A DNA stretch of 9,437 bases from Omnitrophica WOR_2 bacterium RIFCSPLOWO2_12_FULL_46_30 (lineage in GTDB: Bacteria > Omnitrophota > Gorgyraeia > Gygaellales > UBA12090), in contig MHHA01000057.1 of assembly GCA_001805845.1 (NCBI GenBank), forward strand, positions 1 to 9,437, written 5' to 3'. Shown one piece after another: positions 5,720 to 9,437 of this stretch (its first letter is position 1; every line of letters begins with the position of its first letter). The notes beneath the pieces were generated by a model. That model had not been told where the DNA came from and searched no databases. It worked only from the letters and a program-made list of their open reading frames with translations. Made by a program: the position numbers and the translations under genes.

Positions 5720-7246
5720 ATGCTTGCATTCTTTTTCATCATAACGTTAACCCTCTGCCCTAATATCTGTTTCGCCCAGGACTATGGCGATGCCTTAGTA
5801 AGCGGTTCCATTGCCGATGCCCGGACCCTGGTGCCCATCTTAGCTTCGGACTCCGCCTCAGCGGATGTCTGCGGGATGCTCTTTAATGGCCTGGTAAAAT
5901 ACGACAAAGAGATTAACCTTATCGGCGACCTGGCGCAATCCTGGGAAATTCAGGATGAGGGCTTGAGCATAATTTTTCATTTACGAAAAGGCGTCTACTG
6001 GCACGACGGAAAACCCTTCACGGCTGAGGATGTGGAATTTACCTACCAGAAACTAATAGACCCCCTTGTGCGCACGCCTTATAGCGGGGACTTCCAAAAG
6101 ATAAAATCTTTAGAGGCCATTGACGCTCATACAGTTAAGATTACCTACAAAGAACCCTTTTCTCCGGGGCTTTCCAGCTGGGCTATGCCGATAATGCCTA
6201 AACATCTCTTAGAAAAAGAAGACTTGAATAGCACAGCCTTTTCGCGCCGTCCCGTTGGCAGCGGCCCTTATAGATTGAAGGCCTGGAAAGCCCAGGAAAA
6301 AATTGAACTGACCGCCAATAAAGAATATTTTGAAAAGGCGCCTTACATAAGCCGCTCTATCTACAGGGTAATCCCTGATGAAGCCACGTTATTTTTGGAA
6401 TTACAAGCCCAGGGAATTGACTCAAGCGGGCTGACGCCTTTACAGTATAGGAAGCTGACCGAAACTAATTTCTTTAAACAAAACTATAGAAAATTCCGCT
6501 TAGAATCATTCAGCTATACCTACCTGGGCTTCAATTTGCATAACCCCTTATTCAAAGACAAACGTATCCGCCGGGCCTTAAATTATGCGCTGGATAAAAA
6601 TGAAATTATCAGCGGTGTTTTGCTGGGCTTAGGCAGAATCTCAACCGGGCCGTTTGTCCCGGAATCCTGGGCCTATAATCATAATATCAGGCCTCTGGAA
6701 TTTTCTCCGCAAAAAGCAAAACAGCTTTTGGCTGAATGCGGCTGGCTTGACCATGATAAAGACGGCTGGTTAGATAAAGAGGGACTGCGTTTTGAATTTA
6801 CCATTATTACTAACCAGGGAAATTTAGAACGACAGCGCGTTGGCGAAATCATTCAGGGGCGGCTTGCGGCTTTAGGCATTAAGGTTAAGCTCAAAGTGGT
6901 GGAGTGGTCGGTTTTCCTCTCCGAATTCATTGATAAGCGCCATTTTGAAGCAGTGCTTCTGGGCTGGGCGCTGGGAAGAGAGCCGGATAACTACGATATC
7001 TGGCACTCCTCAAAAACGAAAGAAGGTGAATTTAATTTTATCGGATACGCGAACCCCGAGGTAGACCGCTTTTTAGATGAGGCAAGAAAAACCTTTGACC
7101 AGAATAAAAGAAAAGAGGCCTACCAGAGAATCCACGAAATCATCTATGAAGAACAGCCCTGCATCTTCCTCTATGTTCCTGACGCGCTCCCGATCATCTC
7201 CAGCCGCTTTGAAGGCATAAAACCGGCGCCGATTGGCATCGGTTAG
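5720..7246 (+). CDS. Family-5 extracellular solute-binding protein (DppA/OppA-like)
   Basis: This 508-residue protein is a periplasmic binding protein of the SBP_bac_5 family, which delivers peptides, nickel or other small ligands to ABC permeases. A hydrophobic N-terminus (about 2-18) ends in CFA-QD, a plausible signal peptidase I site after residue 19. No lipobox cysteine is seen. The family signature lies in the HLRKGVYWHDGKPFTAEDV region (87-105), followed by GSGPYRL (180-186), KRIRRALNYALDK (281-293) and a C-terminal EEQPCIFLYVP. DHDKDGWLD (344-352) resembles a calcium-binding loop. The start is fixed by an in-frame TGA at 5711-5713 and a TGAGGGG site. No permease or ATPase genes adjoin, so the partner transporter and ligand are unknown. 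It follows secG by 10 bases and is probably cotranscribed. Confidence 0.92.
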   Translation: MLAFFFIITLTLCPNICFAQDYGDALVSGSIADARTLVPILASDSASADVCGMLFNGLVKYDKEINLIGDLAQSWEIQDEGLSIIFHLRKGVYWHDGKPFTAEDVEFTYQKLIDPLVRTPYSGDFQKIKSLEAIDAHTVKITYKEPFSPGLSSWAMPIMPKHLLEKEDLNSTAFSRRPVGSGPYRLKAWKAQEKIELTANKEYFEKAPYISRSIYRVIPDEATLFLELQAQGIDSSGLTPLQYRKLTETNFFKQNYRKFRLESFSYTYLGFNLHNPLFKDKRIRRALNYALDKNEIISGVLLGLGRISTGPFVPESWAYNHNIRPLEFSPQKAKQLLAECGWLDHDKDGWLDKEGLRFEFTIITNQGNLERQRVGEIIQGRLAALGIKVKLKVVEWSVFLSEFIDKRHFEAVLLGWALGREPDNYDIWHSSKTKEGEFNFIGYANPEVDRFLDEARKTFDQNKRKEAYQRIHEIIYEEQPCIFLYVPDALPIISSRFEGIKPAPIGIG

Positions 7247-7260
7247 CTCTTGGAAGTAAT

Positions 7261-7344
7261 CGTGTCACTGCGAGGAACCTAAGCGACGAAGCAGTCTTTA
7301 AAAGATTGCTTCGCCCCGCTAACAGCGGGGCTCGCAATGACACG
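7261..7344. repeat. Composite palindromic intergenic repeat (GCGAGG...GAAGCA type)
   Basis: This is a nested inverted repeat. The outer arms are 7261-7274 and 7331-7344 (13 of 14 match). The inner arms CGAAGCAGTCTTT (7287-7299) and AAAGATTGCTTCG (7301-7313) match in 12 of 13. A separate perfect hairpin CCCCGCT-AAC-AGCGGGG at 7314-7330 sits only in the right half. The TGCGAGG, GCGACGAAGCA and ATTGCTTCG modules resemble a palindromic repeat common in intergenic DNA of several bacterial groups, recognised here from memory. It follows the solute-binding gene stop by 14 bases and may protect its mRNA 3' end. It is not a classic terminator because no T-run follows. Confidence 0.75.
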
Positions 7345-7393
7345 TCCGTCGGGACACTTCCGAACGCTGAACTATTACGTAGTTTCTGACGGA
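7345..7393. repeat. Second imperfect inverted repeat with internal hairpin
   Basis: TCCGTC (7345-7350) and GACGGA (7388-7393) bound a 49-base segment. Inside it AACTA-TTACG-TAGTT (7370-7384) forms a small perfect hairpin. It directly abuts the previous palindromic repeat and could be part of the same composite element. ACTTCC (7356-7361) also pairs with GGAAGT at 7252-7257 on the far side of that repeat. No protein or known function is recognised. Confidence 0.35.
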
Positions 7394-7405
7394 GTAAGAA
7401 AAACA

Positions 7406-7434
7406 TTGACAAGTATCGCAAATTAAGGTAAAAT
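7406..7434 (+). promoter_or_regulatory. Near-consensus sigma-70 promoter for guaB3-guaA
   Basis: A perfect -35 TTGACA (7406-7411) and a -10 TAAAAT (7429-7434) are separated by the optimal 17 bp. Transcription should start near 7440-7441, leaving about 60 bases of 5' leader before the guaB3 ATG at 7502. The leader contains a 6-bp inverted repeat just before the ribosome binding site. Placement after the repeat region separates the guanine-synthesis genes from the glycolysis unit. Confidence 0.8.
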
Positions 7435-7468
7435 TAAATGCTTACAATAACGTTGTACTATAACATAA

Positions 7469-7487
7469 CCTATTGATAAATAATAGG
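7469..7487 (+). promoter_or_regulatory. Small leader hairpin before guaB3 ribosome binding site
   Basis: CCTATT and AATAGG form a 6-bp stem around a 7-base loop. It ends 6 bases before the GAGG (7494-7497) that serves guaB3. It is AU-rich and weak, and could tune access to the ribosome binding site or be chance. The leader is too short for a purine riboswitch followed by an expression platform. Confidence 0.3.
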
Positions 7488-7501
7488 ATAAGTGAGGTAT
7501 T

Positions 7502-8662
7502 ATGGCTGAATGGATTGGAATTGGCAGGCGCGCGCGGCGCTGTTATGGTTTTGATGAAATAGCGCTGGTTCCGGGAATACAAACCACAAACCCCAATGAA
7601 GTAGAAACCACCTTCTCTCTTGGCGAAATGAAATTTAAGGTGCCCATTGTGGCGGCGGCAATGGATGGGGTGGTGGATGTGGAATTTGCGGTTGCCATGA
7701 GTAAATTGGGAGGGCTGGCTGTGCTTAATCTTGATGGCGTGCAGACAAGATATGACCATCCTGATGAGGTGCTTAATAAAATCGCCCATGCCGCGCCGCT
7801 AAAGGCGACTGAATTAGTCCAGGGTATCTATACCAAACCAATCAAGGAAAGCCTGATCACCAAGCGTATTCATGAAATAAAAAGCAGGAAGGGGGTGGCC
7901 TGTGTAAGCTGTATTCCGGCAAACGCCTTTCGTTTTGCTAAAATTGCCCAGGATGCTGGCTGCGATATCTTTGTGGTCCAGTCAACAGTAACTACCACCC
8001 GCCATATTTCAAAGGAATACAAGGCACTGGATTTGTATAAATTTTGTAAATCCCTAAAGATACCGGTAATCATCGGGAATTGCGTTACTTATGAGGTGAC
8101 CTTAGAACTTTTAGAAACCGGCGCCAGCGGGCTGCTTATCGGCATCGGCCCAGGCGCGGCCTGCACCACCAGGGGCGTCTTAGGCATTGGCGTGCCCCAG
8201 GTAACCGCAACTGTGGACGCCGCAGCAGCCAGGGATTATTATTTCAAACGCAGCGGCAAATACATTCCCATCATCACCGACGGCGGTATGCGTATCGGCG
8301 GCGAAATATGCAAGGCATTTGCCACCGGCGCGGATAGCGTAATGGTAGGCTCTGCCTTTGCCCGGGCCAAAGAAGCGCCGGGAAAAGGTTATCACTGGGG
8401 CATGGCTACCTCACATGTAAATTTACCCCGGGGAACAAGAATCAAAGTCGGCATTTCAGGAACGCTTAAGGAAATACTCTTTGGGCCGGCCAAAGTTGAC
8501 GATGGCTCGCAGAATCTCATCGGAGCCCTGACCACCTGTATGGGCTCTTTAGGGGTAACGAATATCCACCAAATGCACGATGTGGAAATTATCATTGCCC
8601 CCAGCATCCAGACCGAAGGTAAGATTTTTCAGGTAGTCCAGGGCGTAGGGATGGGAAAATAA
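7502..8662 (+). CDS. guaB3: GuaB3-family IMP dehydrogenase (no CBS domains)
   Basis: This 386-residue TIM-barrel protein belongs to the IMP dehydrogenase/GMP reductase family and should oxidise IMP to XMP with NAD, the committed step to guanine nucleotides. The active-site loop GIGPGAACTTRGVLGIGVPQ (214-233) contains the catalytic C221, the phosphate site carries DGGMRIGGEI (260-269), and MVGSAFARAKEAPG follows. The N-terminus (IGIGRRARRCYGFDEIALVPG), the NLDGVQTRY region and YHWGMATSHVNLPRGTRIKVG are typical of the GuaB3 or 'IMPDH-related' subfamily known from actinobacteria and cyanobacteria. Canonical GuaB is near 490 residues with two CBS domains that bind regulatory nucleotides; these are absent. 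The guaA gene next door supports an IMPDH role. GMP reductase is less likely given the context and subfamily features. GAGG at 7494-7497 is the ribosome binding site. Confidence 0.92.
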   Translation: MAEWIGIGRRARRCYGFDEIALVPGIQTTNPNEVETTFSLGEMKFKVPIVAAAMDGVVDVEFAVAMSKLGGLAVLNLDGVQTRYDHPDEVLNKIAHAAPLKATELVQGIYTKPIKESLITKRIHEIKSRKGVACVSCIPANAFRFAKIAQDAGCDIFVVQSTVTTTRHISKEYKALDLYKFCKSLKIPVIIGNCVTYEVTLELLETGASGLLIGIGPGAACTTRGVLGIGVPQVTATVDAAAARDYYFKRSGKYIPIITDGGMRIGGEICKAFATGADSVMVGSAFARAKEAPGKGYHWGMATSHVNLPRGTRIKVGISGTLKEILFGPAKVDDGSQNLIGALTTCMGSLGVTNIHQMHDVEIIIAPSIQTEGKIFQVVQGVGMGK

Positions 8663-8680
8663 GTTCATAGAGTTCATAGA
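8663..8680. repeat. Tandem GTTCATAGA 9-mer (two copies)
   Basis: GTTCATAGA occurs twice in direct tandem and fills nearly the whole 20-base guaB3-guaA spacer. Its AGTT core and 9-base period match, in reverse orientation, the AACTCA array before gap. With the repeat occupying the spacer, no clear Shine-Dalgarno is left for the ATG at 8683. Confidence 0.55.
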
Positions 8681-8682
8681 GA

Positions 8683-9437
8683 ATGACGGTAAAAATAAAA
8701 AAGAAAACAAGTAAAAAAAAGATAATTAAAATAGCTGCGGCAAGAAAACTGAAACCGCTAAAACCTGCCGGCAAAAGGGAAGTGGTCTTGATTTTAGACT
8801 TTGGCTCCCAGTATACCCAGCTCATTGCCAGGCGAGTGCGCGAGAACCGCGTTTTCAGTAAAATTGCTCCCTATAACATAAAGGCGCAGGAGATCGCTGC
8901 AATTGCTCCCAAGGGGCTTATTCTTTCAGGAGGCCCGGCTTCGGTCTATGAAAAGAAAAGCCCTCTTCCCGATCCAGGTATCTTGAAATTAGGAATTCCT
9001 CTTCTGGGGGTCTGCTACGGTATGCAGGCAATCGCCCTGATGCTGGGCGGAAAAGTAAAAGTTGCCCCGCGCCGCGAGTATGGCAAATCCGAACTCTTCA
9101 TTGACGACACCAGTGACTTATTTTACCGGCTTCCCGGCAACATCACTTGCTGGGCAAGCCACGGCGACCAGGTGATCAGGCTGCCGGCGGGATTCCGCTC
9201 GATTGCGCATACCTTAAATACCACCGCCAGCGCCATTGCCGATAAGCGCCGCAAAATTTATGGAGTGCAGTTTCATCCTGAGGTAGCCCATACCTCCAAA
9301 GGAAACGAGATACTATCCAACTTTTTGTTTAAAATTTGCGGCTGCGCCGGAAGATGGAGGATTTCCTCCTTTGTCAGCGAGGCAATAGAAAACATCAGGA
9401 AATCAGTGGGAAAAAACAGGGTAATCTGCGGCTTAAG
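8683..9437 (+). CDS. guaA: GMP synthase (glutamine-hydrolysing), N-terminal part, cut by window end
   Basis: The frame from the ATG at 8683 stays open to the window end, giving 251 residues. GuaA makes GMP from XMP, ATP and glutamine in the cytosol. The class I glutamine amidotransferase domain is complete: ILDFGSQYTQLIARRVRE starting at 37, LSGGP at 81-85, GVCYGMQ with nucleophile C111, and GVQFHPEV with H198 and E200. The ATP-pyrophosphatase domain starts near VGKNRVICGL, just before its expected SGGVDS loop. Canonical GuaA begins a few residues before LDFGSQYTQ; here about 31 extra residues, 12 of them lysine, precede that point. A second start is possible at TTG 8788 or GTG 8782. The gene follows guaB3 by 20 bases, forming an IMP to GMP operon. 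Confidence 0.95.
   Translation, partial: MTVKIKKKTSKKKIIKIAAARKLKPLKPAGKREVVLILDFGSQYTQLIARRVRENRVFSKIAPYNIKAQEIAAIAPKGLILSGGPASVYEKKSPLPDPGILKLGIPLLGVCYGMQAIALMLGGKVKVAPRREYGKSELFIDDTSDLFYRLPGNITCWASHGDQVIRLPAGFRSIAHTLNTTASAIADKRRKIYGVQFHPEVAHTSKGNEILSNFLFKICGCAGRWRISSFVSEAIENIRKSVGKNRVICGL
8773..8780 (+). promoter_or_regulatory. Possible internal ribosome binding site for a shorter GuaA
   Basis: AAAAGGGA lies 7 bases before an in-frame TTG at 8788 and immediately before a GTG at 8782. Starting at the TTG would give M-I-L-D-F-G-S-Q, the usual GuaA N-terminus. The upstream ATG at 8683 has only a weak site (ATAGAGA) directly before it. The true start cannot be settled from the sequence; both forms could be made. 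Confidence 0.35.

Noticed and set aside
7314..7330. GC-rich hairpin as a Rho-independent terminator of the solute-binding gene
   Set aside because: The 7-bp perfect stem is followed by GCTCGCAATG with no T-run, and it forms part of a larger palindromic repeat.
7261..7393. CRISPR array or transposon end in the 7247-7501 spacer
   Set aside because: There are no regularly spaced direct repeats with unique spacers and no transposase frame; the structure is nested inverted repeats.
7441..7501. Purine riboswitch upstream of guaB3
   Set aside because: The leader is about 60 bases and shows neither a three-way junction nor the conserved purine-aptamer loops.

Overview
The window reads as one continuous forward-strand stretch of bacterial chromosome: dense genes, short spacers, and no coding region I can support on the reverse strand. 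Gene order and protein style (tandem two-zinc-type GalT homologues, gap-pgk-tpiA-secG, an IMP dehydrogenase of the GuaB3 subfamily followed by guaA, and intergenic palindromic and 9-bp repeats) suggest an uncultured-type bacterium. Candidatus Omnitrophota or a relative is my best guess from memory of similar clusters. This is inference and the sequence alone does not prove it.

Region 1 (1-263) holds the C-terminus of a protein resembling methionyl-tRNA formyltransferase. Its stop codon lies inside a 17-bp palindrome, followed by a strong extended -10 promoter placed so close to the next ATG that the transcript should be leaderless.

Region 2 (264-7246) looks like one carbohydrate and glycolysis transcription unit: two GalT-family genes overlapping by 1 base, then gap, pgk, tpiA, secG and an orphan family-5 extracellular solute-binding protein. 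pgk and tpiA overlap by 8 bases and most other gaps are 3-16 bases. The 81-base galT-gap spacer carries a degenerate 9-bp repeat and a strong ribosome binding site. The enzymes link sugar-1-phosphate/nucleotide-sugar exchange to the triose-phosphate, ATP- and NADH-forming part of glycolysis. SecG and the exported binding protein add a secretion and uptake element.

Region 3 (7247-7501) is a 255-base spacer with a composite palindromic repeat, a second imperfect inverted repeat, and a near-consensus sigma-70 promoter (TTGACA, 17 bp, TAAAAT).

Region 4 (7502-9437) is a guanine-nucleotide unit: guaB3-type IMP dehydrogenase (IMP to XMP), then guaA (XMP to GMP), cut by the window end. guaA has an unusual lysine-rich N-terminal extension.

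Most genes are conserved housekeeping genes. The most notable signal is the first GalT paralogue, which is full length but has HSR in place of the catalytic HPH and has lost the NKFPA motif, next to an intact copy. I found no evidence of a new defence or mobile system.
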